A stretch of 64,000 nt of DNA from Apteryx mantelli. Taxonomy: Eukaryota > Chordata > Aves > Apterygiformes > Apterygidae. Below, one piece after another: positions 14,601 through 25,600 of the stretch. The DNA lies in assembly GCF_036417845.1 (NCBI RefSeq), contig NC_089978.1:136270288-136334287 (forward strand). Direction: 5' to 3'. A model generated the notes under the pieces. The model worked only from the letters and a program-made list of their open reading frames with translations. It was not told where the DNA came from and made no database searches. Made by a program: the position numbers and the translations under genes. The stretch's first letter is position 1. Every line of letters begins with the position of its first letter.

Positions 14601-14973
14601 AAGATCAATCTATTGGATCACAGAACTGATTAAATATAAGAGGCTGGACACTGGAGGAGTCACCTACAAAATATGAAGCAGAGCATCAGGCTATATGGAG
14701 TAAATATCTGGCCTAGCACAAGAATTCCTAAATCTGAAAACATGACAATCCTCTAAGCATGCTCCTACCTTGACACATGACAGCTCAGAGCAATACAGAA
14801 GGGCTCACTGCCACCTTCCATGGACAAACATCCAGTTCTATAACATAGCAGTGCCTTACCTGTACCGCCTGTCGCTCATACAGAGACATTTGTGATATCT
14901 GAGGACGGGTGCTTCCTCCAGAAGTGGAGCTCCCACTGGTGGAACTGGAGTTCTGTTCACTTTCAGTCTCCAT
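1832..14973 (-). CDS. PHC1: Polyhomeotic homolog 1 (PHC1), complete spliced CDS
   Basis: Canonical Polycomb repressive complex 1 subunit; acts in the nucleus and polymerises through its SAM domain to compact chromatin. CDS = join of 14 minus-strand exons: 14973-14860, 14248-14138, 12234-12157, 11363-11214, 10230-10075, 8870-8372, 8027-7279, 6109-5962, 5840-5632, 5045-4931, 4325-4217, 3560-3410, 2556-2325, 1986-1832. All introns are GT-AG and all phases join; total 2,976 bp, 991 aa, close to the human length of about 1,004 aa. Order of domains: Ser-rich start [11 protein letters not shown], conserved N-terminal segment, Q-rich tract ([17 protein letters not shown]), HD1-type segment ([18 protein letters not shown]), FCS zinc finger ([10 protein letters not shown] ... 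[11 protein letters not shown]), basic linker, C-terminal SAM domain ending INVLKET. No lesions seen. The start codon has a good Kozak context (tcaccATGG). Confidence 0.96.
2325..2556 (-). CDS. PHC1: PHC1 coding exon 13 (start of SAM domain)
   Basis: 232 bp, phase 0 to phase 1. Starts [20 protein letters not shown] and reaches the SAM domain start ([19 protein letters not shown]). Confidence 0.95.
3410..3560 (-). CDS. PHC1: PHC1 coding exon 12
   Basis: 151 bp, phase 2 to phase 0. Encodes [20 protein letters not shown] and a strongly basic linker ([20 protein letters not shown]) between the FCS finger and the SAM domain. Donor GTAAGG. Confidence 0.95.
4217..4325 (-). CDS. PHC1: PHC1 coding exon 11 (FCS zinc finger)
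   Basis: 109 bp, phase 1 to phase 2. Encodes [20 protein letters not shown] followed by [17 protein letters not shown]. The four Cys of the FCS-type zinc finger (CxxC ... CxxxC) are all present. This domain binds nucleic acid in PHC proteins. Confidence 0.95.
4931..5045 (-). CDS. PHC1: PHC1 coding exon 10
   Basis: 115 bp, phase 0 to phase 1, encoding [15 protein letters not shown] and then a Ser/Gly-rich linker ending GGDSASM. Acceptor CTGTCCAG, donor GTGAGT. Confidence 0.93.
5632..5840 (-). CDS. PHC1: PHC1 coding exon 9 (HD1 segment)
   Basis: 209 bp, phase 1 to phase 0. Contains the polyhomeotic homology segment [20 protein letters not shown] followed by [20 protein letters not shown], essentially identical to mammals. 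Donor GTAAGT. Confidence 0.95.
5962..6109 (-). CDS. PHC1: PHC1 coding exon 8
   Basis: 148 bp, phase 0 to phase 1. Encodes [19 protein letters not shown], a basic/acidic stretch, then a segment ending [10 protein letters not shown]. Acceptor CACACAG, donor GTGAGG. Confidence 0.93.
7279..8027 (-). CDS. PHC1: PHC1 coding exon 7 (Q-rich)
   Basis: 749 bp, entered in phase 1 and leaving in phase 0. Starts [19 protein letters not shown] and continues into a Q/H-rich tract ([16 protein letters not shown]), then a P/V/Q-rich segment, and ends FYMQSVQLP. The CAG/CTG runs of the tract dominate plus-strand composition at 7.79-8.0 kb. Acceptor TTTGTAG, donor GTAAGT. Confidence 0.94.
8372..8870 (-). CDS. 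PHC1: PHC1 coding exon 6
   Basis: 499 bp, phase 0 to phase 1. Low-complexity Ser/Gln/Ala/Thr-rich segment, starting [12 protein letters not shown] and ending [15 protein letters not shown]. The middle is the most diverged part against mammals; the edges ([21 protein letters not shown]) are conserved. Confidence 0.93.
10075..10230 (-). CDS. PHC1: PHC1 coding exon 5
   Basis: 52 codons, phase 0 at both ends, starting [19 protein letters not shown] and ending [10 protein letters not shown]. Acceptor CCCCAACAG, donor GTCAGT. Confidence 0.94.
11214..11363 (-). CDS. PHC1: PHC1 coding exon 4
   Basis: 50 codons, phase 0 at both ends, starting [20 protein letters not shown] and ending QSQAQMYLR. Close match to mammalian PHC1. 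Acceptor TTTTAAG, donor GTAAGA. Confidence 0.94.
11641..11697. repeat. (AT)n microsatellite in PHC1 intron
   Basis: Run of AT dinucleotides preceded by A-rich sequence, in the intron between coding exons 3 and 4. Confidence 0.9.
12157..12234 (-). CDS. PHC1: PHC1 coding exon 3
   Basis: 26 codons, phase 0 at both ends: [16 protein letters not shown] then [10 protein letters not shown]. The Ser/Thr/Gln-rich segment is known from mammalian PHC1. Donor GTAAGT. Confidence 0.93.
12871..13436 (+). mobile_element. CR1 LINE 3' fragment in PHC1 intron
   Basis: 5'-truncated CR1 lying antisense to PHC1 between coding exons 2 and 3. It encodes the C-terminal CR1 ORF2 remnant ([20 protein letters not shown] ... 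[11 protein letters not shown]) and ends with the avian CR1 3' tail GACTAGATGATCTCCAGAGG followed by short ATTCTGGG repeats. It cannot move by itself. Confidence 0.95.
14138..14248 (-). CDS. PHC1: PHC1 coding exon 2
   Basis: 37 codons, phase 0 at both ends. It encodes the conserved segment [18 protein letters not shown] followed by [18 protein letters not shown]. Acceptor TTTCTCCAG, donor GTGAGT. Confidence 0.94.
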
Positions 14974-15016
14974 GGTGACAGGATCCCGGGAGCTCAGACT
15001 GAGACTGACTCCAGAC
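14860..15016 (-). CDS. PHC1: PHC1 coding exon 1 with 5'UTR part
   Basis: The acceptor AG lies at 15018-15017 and the donor GTAAGG follows 14860. Bases 15016-14974 are 5'UTR; the CDS starts at ATG 14973-14971. The exon encodes 38 residues beginning [11 protein letters not shown] and ending SLYERQAVQ, and ends in phase 0. Confidence 0.94.
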
Positions 15017-18000
15017 CTAAATCAAGAGAATTAGAAAATAAGTCATGCTAGAAAAAAGAACCAAACTGTATTTCATTGCATTATACAGCACTAATCTTCT
15101 TACACTGCTTTGCCACGTCACAAGGGGCTGGGGATACCGGGGGTCTGAAACCACCCAGAATTTTTTATTACCACAGTGAAAAATATAATGTACACATTCT
15201 CACATTTTTATTGCCATACTGCAGTGGAAGCTACAGCTATCCTGAATTCTTAAAAAGGCAGAGCGATAACTACCAGCTTCAGCTTATTCAGACAATCATT
15301 TGGTTTACAGATCTGATCACCTCTACTTCAAGGCTAGTAAATTGAGGCAAATTACACTGTGCTTCTAGTCTCCCATTTCACTTTCCCAACTTGTGATCCC
15401 CCTTTTCTCTAGCCCCAGAAGAAGTAAAATTATCCCACAACTCCACAGTCCTGCTGCAAATTTACCAATTCAGTCCCTCCTTCTCACAGTTTAGCCCCCA
15501 ACCCCTAATTATTCTTTCTTTCTCCGATCACATGCACTTCTGGGTACTCATTGTTCCTGACAGTTCATAACTCAAATATTAGACTGGAACCTGTCATCTG
15601 TGGTGGCAAGTTGCTTAAAGGAGGAATGGAATGAGAGCAGAGTGAATAAACTGATCACTAGGAACAAATGCGAGGGGAAAACTTCTGAGGAGGTCATGAA
15701 GGGCCAGATATCTTCCAGCAGCAGAAAGATGGGTTGCGGTGAACTACAGGACTGAGAAAAGATCGGAGAAGGCTTTCATCAGCCAAGAGGAAGAAAAGCA
15801 AGACTGCAAAGAATGTTCAGCAGAAGAGTAACACATGGGGATGATCAGGGAGTTTCCTCCAGCAAGATACATGGGTATATTGGGAATAATAGTAGGAGGG
15901 ATTAGAGCCAGAAAAGGGCAAGAGCAAAAGTGATTAATTTATTCAATGGAATTCCTTTGAAAAATGGATTTCCTAGAAGCAAACCATCCCATGTAAGATT
16001 TTAAAATATCTTCCAATAGTCTGGATAACACTAACAGCTTTTGTTTGTTTCCAACAGCACCAGCTGGCTCCTCTGCAGCCTACCTGATACACCTCTGAAT
16101 AAGACCCCCTGCACTTCCAAGATCTCATAGCACTAGCATAGATATTAGACCTTTTCAAATCCAGAAATTATGGGCTTCACAGCTTCACTCACAGCCTTCA
16201 CTCTTCTTCACACCACTTTTTCCAGGCGACTAAACAAACAGACCAGCACAACAGAAAAGGAAGTACAGTAATTTTCTCTTCCAGACATAAGTTCTTAAAT
16301 TCTGGAATGTTGTTAAGGGCAGCAGGTGACTTTAAGTAAAGTACAACAGTAGCATTAACACTGCTGAGGAAGGCTGGCTAAATCAGGGAACTGCTGCTCC
16401 AAATTTATTCCTTGAAATCTAGAAAAAAAAAAAAATCTATTTTCAATAAGCACATAGCTGCTGTTCCAGTTCTGGCTTCCCTGTGCGTCTTTACCTCTGC
16501 CCCTAAGTACTGCTCAGGGATCTCCCTCCAATTCTAACACTACCTGCCTGTACTGCTTAAGCAGTACCATCAGTAATTCTACCCTGCAATCATCTTTTCC
16601 CCAACTGTGAGACACAACCTCCTAATTGGCCACTGTCTTCATGCACAACTCTGTTACAGTTAGAAACAGTTAGTCAATAAGCCTACCAAGAACATAAAAG
16701 CTCTGGAGAAGACAATTGCCTTAAAGTTTTTCCCCCTGGGGCAGCACCACAACTAAACGAAGCCTGAAAATAAATTAATTGAGCAATTGAGAAGGGAGAG
16801 AATACAGACTGTTACAAAGGAAGAAACTGGGGTAAATACATGAAGTACACTGAATGGGGTTAAAATGCGAGACAGAGTGAAGCTACAAACATTACAACCA
16901 AGTTATCTAATAGCTCTGCTACCATTAGAAGGGGGAAATTCCTGTTCTCTTGCCCACCCTCAACCTCCCCTTGCAGGTTCTTCCTACACTTACCTTGCTT
17001 CTGGTACTCACTAGATCCCTCCATCAGTTGATTCAGCTTGCTAACTTGGCAGAAAAACTAACCTAAACAAACAAAGGACATCATTTTCCATTGGGTCAGT
17101 GATTTGAATCAGATCACTTGTGATCCCACAAGTGCAAGTGAGAGAAAAGGGAAGGAGGAAGCAGCAGGCAAGGAAACTAAGCAAGCTGTTAGATCTGCTT
17201 AGCTGTAGCATGTAACCTTACCCTCAACAGCTGCACTAGGAGGAGAAACCTGGCTTCTGACATGGTGCTCTGCTCACTAATGTCTGTTTCCTTGGTATAC
17301 AACAGTATCGATGCTCAAGATTTCCAGCATTTTTTGAGAGTTTCACATTGATCTAGATTTTCTTAAAATCAGGCTGTATCATAAATGGAATCCTAGTGAA
17401 ACACTGGTACCTTTGGGGTGGGAGGCATCAAAAAAAATGGTCTCTGTGTAAGCAAAAGGCTTTTCGGGGACACTGATAAAGCATCATATTGCCCCTTTGC
17501 AGAAGGATGATGAGAATTTTAACAGTCACTCATAACATGCAAGGTTATCCAACAAAATCCTTTCCAAATACAAAAATCAAGCAGCATGGTACTTCAGCAA
17601 GCAAGTGAATGCAGTTCCATGTTAGGGTAATCCGACCCAAAAACAGGCTACCCCCACACAAGATAGCCCTGATTTCACCCTCTCCCTCCACACACTCCCC
17701 TCCTCCAAGCACATCTTCCAGGATCCTCCTCCTACATCAGTCTAGTAATCACCAAGCTGCCAGACTACTTGATTCAGCTGCTGCTCCATAAGAAGATATA
17801 TAATCTATCAAAAACAACCAAATGATTGTTTTTCCCAATAGACTGAGTTAACCAACTCACCTTGCAAACATAATCAGTATATCCCAAGCAAAAGAATGAG
17901 GTAAAATATGTGGCCATTATAGGGAATTAACCTTTGAAGAAGAGCTAAATTGGATTAAACCTAATACAGAACTGCACCCTAAGAGACCGACACGTAAGAA

Positions 18001-18699
18001 TACAAAGGCCTATTAATATCATGACAGCGATGACAGCACCACAAAAAATGAAGAAAAAGGGAGAAAGCTAGCTCATGGAGTAGTACAAGCATGAGAACAT
18101 GGGCTCAGTCTACAGCCTAACGTGCACTGCTGATTTCAACACTTAACAAGAGGAATACGGGTAGCCTGTCTACAATTTCTTAACCTTTCTCAAGTGCAAC
18201 AACAGAAAATCCAGGCCAAACATCTACGCTAGCCACAGAACACTAGGTAGGAGGTAAAAAAGTCTTATCTGCTTACCCCACCCATTCCTCCGCACACAGG
18301 ATTGCTGCCTGCAGAATACTTTCTAACTTTACAACTGATTTTGTAGCTTCATCCTTGGAAAACCAAGTCAGTGAACAAGCAAGATTTGCACAGGATGGCC
18401 CACAAGATTTAGAAGGAAAAATTAACTACCAAGACTATAGCACACCCATCTCTCCTCATGTTGTTACCATAGTTCCCTATGGCATACTCTCCAAACTTCA
18501 GAAGCAGAGAAGTGAAACTGCAGGGACAGATGCATTTGCCTTCTGACGCTTTGGAAGCAGTCAGCACGATCCTACAGCACTGCACAAGCTGTGCATGGGA
18601 ACACTACCACCTATTCCACACTTGCATCTGCTCTGCACACCTGTGCTTCTAACGCAAATGTCCACCAGACGCCTCGCAAATAAAGCAGGGCACAAGTTC
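15017..18699 (-). other. PHC1 first intron, no further feature seen
   Basis: Spans the first coding exon to the CpG island. AT-rich and without recognisable coding exons, RNA genes or clear repeats. Confidence 0.5.
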
Positions 18700-20010
18700 T
18701 CGAGAAGCGCACAGCGCAACCCCAGCTCCCACGTTGCTCTCAACTCCAAGAGCAAACTTGAGCGAGTGCTGGCTCTATCCAACAGAGGGTGTGCACGCGT
18801 CCGTACGCGCTCCGTGCGCAGACACTTCATTACAACACGTATATACAATGCAACACGGCCCCACTGCAGAGGGAGGTGGGGAAACCGCCGCAGAATGTTA
18901 GCGATGACGGGGGGCAGGGAATGAAAGAAACACAAATTTTTAAAGCAAAGTGAACAGCGTGAAGGAACGAGAGACTCCAGAGTTACTTGGACGGCGGGAG
19001 CGGGGCTGAAAGGTGAAGTTGCTCCGTCTGCTGCTCCCGACGCCCAGCGCAGCCCGATGCGGGGCAGGGTAGACAATGGCTGCTCCACAGGCGCTGTCAA
19101 CTTAGAGCCCGCCCTGACCCCGAGAAACTCTCCTCGCCGCGGCCGCCCGCAGAGGCCCGGCCTCACCTGCGCCTGCCCGCACCCGCAGCGCCCCGCGCCC
19201 GCCGCGGCGCCGCCCCCCCGACGCGCCCGCCGGGGGCCGCGCCGCCGGCACAGGCGTTACCGGAGCCAGGGGCCGCCGCCGCCGCCGCCGCCGCCTGACA
19301 CGCCCCCACGCGCGGGCGGGCGGGCGGGCGGGTGGGCGGGCAGTCGAGCTGCCGGGCCGAGCCAGGCCGGGCGGGGTCGAGGCGGCCCGGGGCCCCGCCG
19401 TTCGGGGAAGGAGGCGGGAGGGGCGTTACCTCACATGAGCTCCCCACGGCCCCGGCCCGGCAACGGCCTCATAGGGCAGCCCCAGGGCCCTGCGCGACTG
19501 CTGGGGCTGGGGCTAGGGCTAGGGCTGGCGAGGCGGGGCGACGGGGGCGGAGCCAGCCCGCGCGCACCTCGCCCAACGCTCTGCAAGCGCCGCGGCCTCG
19601 GCCGGTTCCGCCCCGCCCCCTGCCCCTTTTTTTTCTTTTTTAATATGTTGGCCTCTGAGGCCCCCCGCTCTCCGTCACTTCCTCCCTCGAGGCTTTTCCG
19701 GGGCACGTGATCCCCCTCCCACAGGCGCCGCTTGTCGTTGCCTTGGCGATGGGGGCCGGGGCGTGTCGGGGGGCTGGGGCCTGTCGAGAGGCCGCGCTCG
19801 GTGGGGACAGCGGGGAGAAGAAAGCGCGAGCCGGTCACGCCGCTTCCCGCCCCCCTCGTCCGCCGGCGGCCGGCGGCGCTGACGGGGAGGGGTTCGGGTC
19901 TGCTGCCGCCGCTCCCTGCTGGGCCTGGAGATGTCTAAAGGGCTGGGGCCGGCGCGGCGCGGGGCGCTGGCAGGAACATGGGGCTCAGCCGAGCCCGACC
20001 CGCTGCTGCT
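18700..20010 (-). promoter_or_regulatory. PHC1 CpG-island promoter and non-coding first exon(s)
   Basis: Strongly GC- and CpG-rich, unlike the AT-rich flanks, and placed upstream of the first coding exon. Three minus-strand donor-like sites fit alternative non-coding first exons: GCGCAG/GTGAGG (exon edge 19167), CTCCG/GTAACG (19261) and GTGAG/GTAACG (19430). Motifs seen: an E-box GGGCACGTGATC (CACGTG 19704-19709), an X-box-like GTTGCCTTGGCGAT (19737-19750), and an ETS-type CACTTCCT near 19676. The transcription start itself is not visible. Confidence 0.75.
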
Positions 20011-20887
20011 GCATCCTGGCCACTGTTTTGTGGCAGTGTCACAGGCAGGGAAACAGCTGGGGAAATGCATGCAGGGGAGAGCTCATGTCCATAGTACATG
20101 GTTTTTATTCTTAATTCTTCGTTTGAATTAAATGACTCAAGGTGTTGAAAACCATCTGTGCTTCCCATGCAGCCCTGAAAATTCTTTCCTGTCATGTGCT
20201 GCCCCAGATGCACCGTGTCCCTCACCCTTCAGATTCTGTCGAACCAAAAGGCTTTAGCCAGGCCTCAGTTTCTGCCATCTCCTAGCCCACTGCCTCAGAA
20301 GGTTGCAGGGGAAGGGGACAAAGGGACCAAAGACAGGCTGGGGTCATGATAAGCATCATGACCTGGCTGTGCAGCTGGCACCCAGTACTTTTCTTCATTC
20401 AGGGCAGGTGCCCTCTCTGCTGAGACACACTTTGCTATTGGTCCTTCTGGAGACTTGTTCACCTTATTAAACATTAGTAATTTTATGTAGGTTGTTAGCT
20501 GTTTATCCTAGTATTTGGAACAAACTGTGGTGAACTAACAGGACACAGTGGTAATAACCATTACTGGAATGATTTCTGGCCAAGTGACGTGGAGCATGTG
20601 TACAGGTGCACAGTGGGGAGTATAAAGAGACCTAAGTGTCAGGGCTTACTGGCAACTTTTAGTCATGAGAAGAGAAGATATGCTGTGCAGCCACTTCAGC
20701 ATTGCTTCCCCTGATTACCCAAGAACTGCTCACCTGACTTAGGGTGACCATGGCTGGTTAGGTAAGTTGTTACTCATTTGTAATGATGGTGTTGTCATAA
20801 GCATGACTGTTTCTAAGATCATGAGGAGTGCTCTACTGGATCAGACCAGTGGCTCATTTTGGGCAGACTTGTTGGGTTTCCTTTAAA
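20010..20887. other. Intergenic, upstream of PHC1
   Basis: No exon recognised. Around 20817-20866 there is a short match to a sauropsid interspersed-repeat phrase (CTGGATCAGACCAGTGGCTC); a similar phrase recurs at about 46.5 kb. It is probably an old repeat remnant next to the H2B-like copy. Confidence 0.4.
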
Positions 20888-21249
20888 GATTATGCACCAA
20901 GGAAGGGTGGAAAGAAGTTGATCACTGATAAAGCAAAAAAGGGCAAGAAGAAACAAAAGAAAAACAGAAAGGAATCATGCTCCATCTACATGTACAAGGT
21001 GCTGAAGCACGTTCAACCTGACTCAAGTATCTCTAAGGCTATGAGCATCATAAAAACTCCTGCAAGTGACATGTTTGAGATTTATGCATCTGACCCAGTA
21101 AAACAAGTGCTGAACTATCAATTCACAGAAGATCAGGTCCCCATTCAATTAGAATCACAGACGATTTGCTGTTGCCTGAAAAGCTGGCAAAACACACCAT
21201 AGAGGAAGGTGTTTGAGCTGTTATCAAACACAGCAGCTCTAAATACTTG
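20888..21249 (+). pseudogene. Histone H2B-like retropseudogene (divergent)
   Basis: Intronless reading similar to histone H2B. A basic N-tail is followed by the H2B alpha-1 signature as RKESCSIYMYKVLKHVQPDS and SISKAMSIIKTPASDMFE (family: [37 protein letters not shown]). After about 21155 the homology moves to another frame: DLLLPEKLAKHTIEEG, a stop at 21214-21216 (TGA), then AVIKHSSSKY, matching the H2B C-terminus (LLLPGELAKHAVSEG...AVTKYTSSK). A frameshift and an internal stop, with no introns, mark it as dead. The middle (EIYASDPVKQVLNYQ) is far from canonical H2B, so the parent may be a divergent testis-type H2B, or the copy is old. An AATAAA lies further on near 21814. Confidence 0.8.
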
Positions 21250-22149
21250 GGGATTCTTTTTTAATTCAGATGGAAAAGTGTCTGGTTGATTCTCTTAAAA
21301 AAAAGGAGTGATAAGAGATATTTATGAAGCAAACAGCTATTCAAAATAAAGACAAAGGTCAGCTAGTGATCAGACAGACAGTGACAAGATGGGGAACCCA
21401 GCCAACCTAATCCCTCTGAATCAACCACTCCACTGGATGAAAGACTAAACCATTTGTCCCTGTTGCAAAACCCCCTAAAGATGATTTAACAGAAGAAACT
21501 CTCTAGAATCTGTGCAAACTCAGGGAAACTTCTGCAATAAAGGGGCATTAAGACTTATAATGGGGCATTTGAGGAAGGGGATTTGGGAACTGAACAAGAG
21601 AATTGGGGGATTTACTGGACTATAATGGGATGTTTAGAGTCAGGATCACACAGATGGAGGGATCAAGGTGGATCAGAGACGAGCAAGCATCAAACAAGTA
21701 TCAGAAAATGAAAAGAAGGCATAAACTGGGCTGGTCATATGTAAGCAGCTACTAGTCAGTGTGCTTGTCTGGACAAATTCTGCACATGATCACCACAGTC
21801 TGTATTATATTCTTAATAAACTATTTCTAATTATTTCCTTTGTGATTGTGCTCTCTATTTTGTGTGCATGTGTGTGTGATCCACTAGCAAACTTCAAGTC
21901 TGACTAGCCAAAAAGTAGGATGAAAGGTTTGGGGACCAGACACCCATGAAGGGGGGTTTCTCTGTGCACTGATCCTTAGTAACGGGATTGGGCTATTCAT
22001 GCTGTCTGTGTTTATATGGGTGCTTTAAAGTACTGTCTCCTGTTTGTGTTAATCTATGTGTGGCCAGCCATGTCTATACAGGGTGTGTGCATGCCTTTTG
22101 GTTATTTCTGTGCCACCATGCTACTGGTAGGATATGAAATGTAGGTAAG

Positions 22150-22384
22150 AAGCTGCTGCTCAGCTTCATCAGCCCGGGAAAGAATGAATCCTCTGGGTCT
22201 TTTAGTCCTCCAGATTTGGCTGCCATTAATACTTTTTAGCACACATCACTATCCTTTGGTATATGTTAATGGACTGGTTTTCCATTAATTTGTGTAACAC
22301 CTTTTTGAACCTGCTAATATTATCTGCTCCCATAACTCCTGTAGCAACAGGTTCTTTTGCGTAAAGCACTTTTTCTTTCCTTTC

Positions 22385-22428
<44 letters not shown>

Positions 22429-22620
22429 ATTTCCTACTAGAATTTGCTGAAAAACTATTTTGTTTTCACTTTAACCAGTGCCTTCATTATTTTTGTAAAT
22501 CTCAATCCCACATCAGCCTGCTGCTCACCAAATAGTAGAGTCCCAGCCTTTTAGTTTCTCTTCATGAAGCATTTGTTCCATCCCATAATTATTGTCACCA
22601 AGTCTTGTGCTATAATTTAT
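22150..22620 (-). mobile_element. Old CR1-like LINE remnant, antisense
   Basis: The plus strand reads as the reverse complement of the ORF2 3' part of an old CR1-type element as found in reptiles and birds (phrases such as TTTTTGAACCTGCTAATATT and AGTCCCAGCCTTTTAGTTTC). It is heavily diverged and interrupted by a (GT)n run. Boundaries are approximate. Confidence 0.6.
22392..22422. repeat. (GT)n microsatellite
   Basis: Perfect GT dinucleotide run within the old CR1 remnant. Confidence 0.95.
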
Positions 22621-25600
22621 TAAACTTGCTTATAGAAACTGGCTGGAATCCTGTCTAGCAGTGTGCATAAATATAAGCCAAGATTCATTTCATAGGTAGC
22701 AGGTCTTGCTTACCCTTTAGGAGCATTCTGTACATTTCCACAGCACAGAGTGCCAGGGGAACAAGTTGCAGACCTTCCCAGCTCCAGGCTTTTGAGCAAG
22801 CTAGGACTTTTGAACCTATTTTAGCAGAGGACTTTACTGAAGAAACTGCATCTTACAGAGCAAGCCAGGGAGTGATGGTGACACTCAGTGGCCCTGCGGG
22901 AAAAGTGCACCTGCTGAGTTCACATGTGCTTTCCAAGTTATCAGGAAGACAGTGGCAGGGAATGAACCTCATACACAGGTAAGTAAACAGCATTACTTAG
23001 CATGAGGATGAGTCTGTACACTCTGCTGTATAGATTCATATAGTACAAGCATTTAAACGGACATCTATGTATCTGCATTTGCCTTCTTTCCCTTACACAG
23101 ATTCCCTTACTCGCTTCAGTCTGGAAGTGAGACAATAACCTGCAGATACCTCAGATGTAAAAGTCTTTCTCTTGTGATGGGGAAGACTGGAGCTTTCATA
23201 CATACTGTCAAGGAACATGACAGGTTGCAGTGATATTCAGCCTCAGTCTTCAAGAGTTAGCTCCTTAGACCTATTGTATGGAGAGTGCAAAGGGAGCCAG
23301 AAGTCCCATTCAGACTGTCTTCCAAGCATGGGATGATTTCCTTCTCAGAGAACAGGCTGACTTGACATGACCCAGTGAATTGGGAATAAGTGAGATAAGT
23401 CAACACTGCAGTCACTGTTGTGAGTGTAGCTCACACATATGCATCAAGCTAGTTCATAACAGCTAGATCCTGTGATACTAATACAGTAACAGCATGGAGT
23501 CTGATGCAGACTAAACACCACTGATTTCCCCACCTCCTCTGGTAAGTTCTGTAAGCCACACTCTGCTGCAGTAGTAATATTAACAGCACTATCCAACCTA
23601 TTTCGTTTGGAGCTGTTTCTGATTTGCAGTAATTTGCAATGTCTCAAAGGCTACTCCCAAAGGGGCATTTGAACAGCTTGGTGAGTCCTCTAGCCACAAG
23701 TCAGTACTTCTAGAGGTCATACACAAATGAGAGGAAAGCCAGTTTAGCTACAGCATTGGAATGCCTAGTAATTATAAAAACTTGCTGTCTATTATTACTG
23801 AATATGAGAATTAATAATGTACACAAATGTACCTAATAAGGGTTTCTTATAAAGCATGGCTTGCATGTGGGAGTCACAAAGTGTCTGGACATACAGGCAG
23901 CTCACCATAAGCACTTTCTACCTACCGTGACTGCTTTAAGATAAGATTAATGATAAATGACTCACTGAATCCATCTTCCTATATGGGGCTGTTGAGGTGA
24001 GTCAGGAAAGCAGTTTGATAGCTCCAGATAAAACTGTCTTCCTGCAAGGTGTGGACTAGCTCTCAGTTTCCACAATGCTTGCTTCTGGAAAATGCATGTA
24101 GATGTCTGAGAAGGAAGAGACAGTTGTTTTGTCTATTCATTCAGAGCAGGGTTTTTTGCAATGTGGATAAGAGGTACTACCAGGTGAGAAGATAGCACTG
24201 CTCCTACCAATACCTTCCACTGCTCACCAGAGATCCCACATTCCAGTCACCAGTCTTGCCTGCTCAGCCTCAGAAAAAAGCAAGTCTCCCCTCACCTTGA
24301 CCTCTTACAGGCTGCCCAGATCTCCTCTCTCTTGGTATCTGCACCTTCCCACACATACACCAGCCTACCCACAGCCTCACGACACCATTGGAAGTCTTCA
24401 TCAACCTCCTGCTAGCCCTGAAGCTGGCCTGTCACCAGCTTCAGAAGGAAGAAGCTGGACAGGAAATATTCCTAGCAGCCCCAGGGTCTATTGCCATTCT
24501 GCCCTGTCTCTGAGCAAGGAGGTTCATCTGACTGCGCTAGTTTCTAAGTCCTCCTCCTGACCTCTCCAGCTCCACATTTCACACAAGTCTGAAGATACCG
24601 CCATGTCCTCCTTTCCTTCTCTACATTCTATTTCCTCTAAGAATGATCCTAGTGTGAATCTGCACTTCTGCCATGACTGGACTTCTCCATGTTTGCCAGC
24701 TGAGAAAGGAGAGAGGCTGCAACATCTCCTCACCTTTGTTTCTCATCCCTCAAAATACAGATCCATGCATGCCAGATGGCCTCTCTGCTCCCTGCAGTGA
24801 GTGGGATGTTAGAAAATATAAGAGGGAGATTGAAATGCTTTGTCTATGTGTAAGGAGCCAACACCAGGTGTCAGTTACCTGCAGTACCCTGAAGGCACCC
24901 TCCTCTTCTCCACCCCCCTTTAAAATGTGAACTGCATATAAAAAGAAAAACAGATCAACAAGTAAAAACTGATACATATCAATCTACTTTCCAAAGTTAC
25001 TGGGCCTGGCCGCTACGACAACATGAACTACGCTGACTATCAGCATGAGAGAGAGACATTTTAATGGGCTGACCCACCATTTCGAGTTGGAATAGGCCCA
25101 TATGAGAAACAATCTGGCAAACTGTACAACTCAGAAAGTCACAAATTTTGGACATTTCTGAGTCTCAGGAAAGAAACCCCTTTAGGTGTCAAAGATAAGC
25201 CACATTCCAGGGCCTTTACCCTTAAATTAAAACAAACTAGCTGAACAAAGAAAATACACGCATGCTTAAGAATTACTTATCTACTGTATGTCTTGGCTCA
25301 AACTGTGAGATGAAACAAACATCTTGATGCAGCTGTCTGAGTTCAGTAGAAAACTAACCTCTAGAATAAGATAAAAGACTAGCAAGCCATTGCATGTGGG
25401 TCCACAGGTATGCTTGGCATGCATAGAGAGAGTACAGATCATGAGATGGATTCATGGAGATCCACATGGTTCTCAGTGATAGCTATATAATATGCCTATT
25501 ATTGTCCTGTAGCTACTAGATAAAAATCTAGGTCATTGTGTACCTCAAAAAAGGGGAGGAACGTTTGGAACAAACCTGAGACTCGGTCCGATATTGTCCA

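Noticed and set aside
25000..25080. Protein-like phrase GRYDNMNYADYQHERET on plus
   Set aside because: About 20 codons then a stop; no family recognised and no further homology in neighbouring frames.
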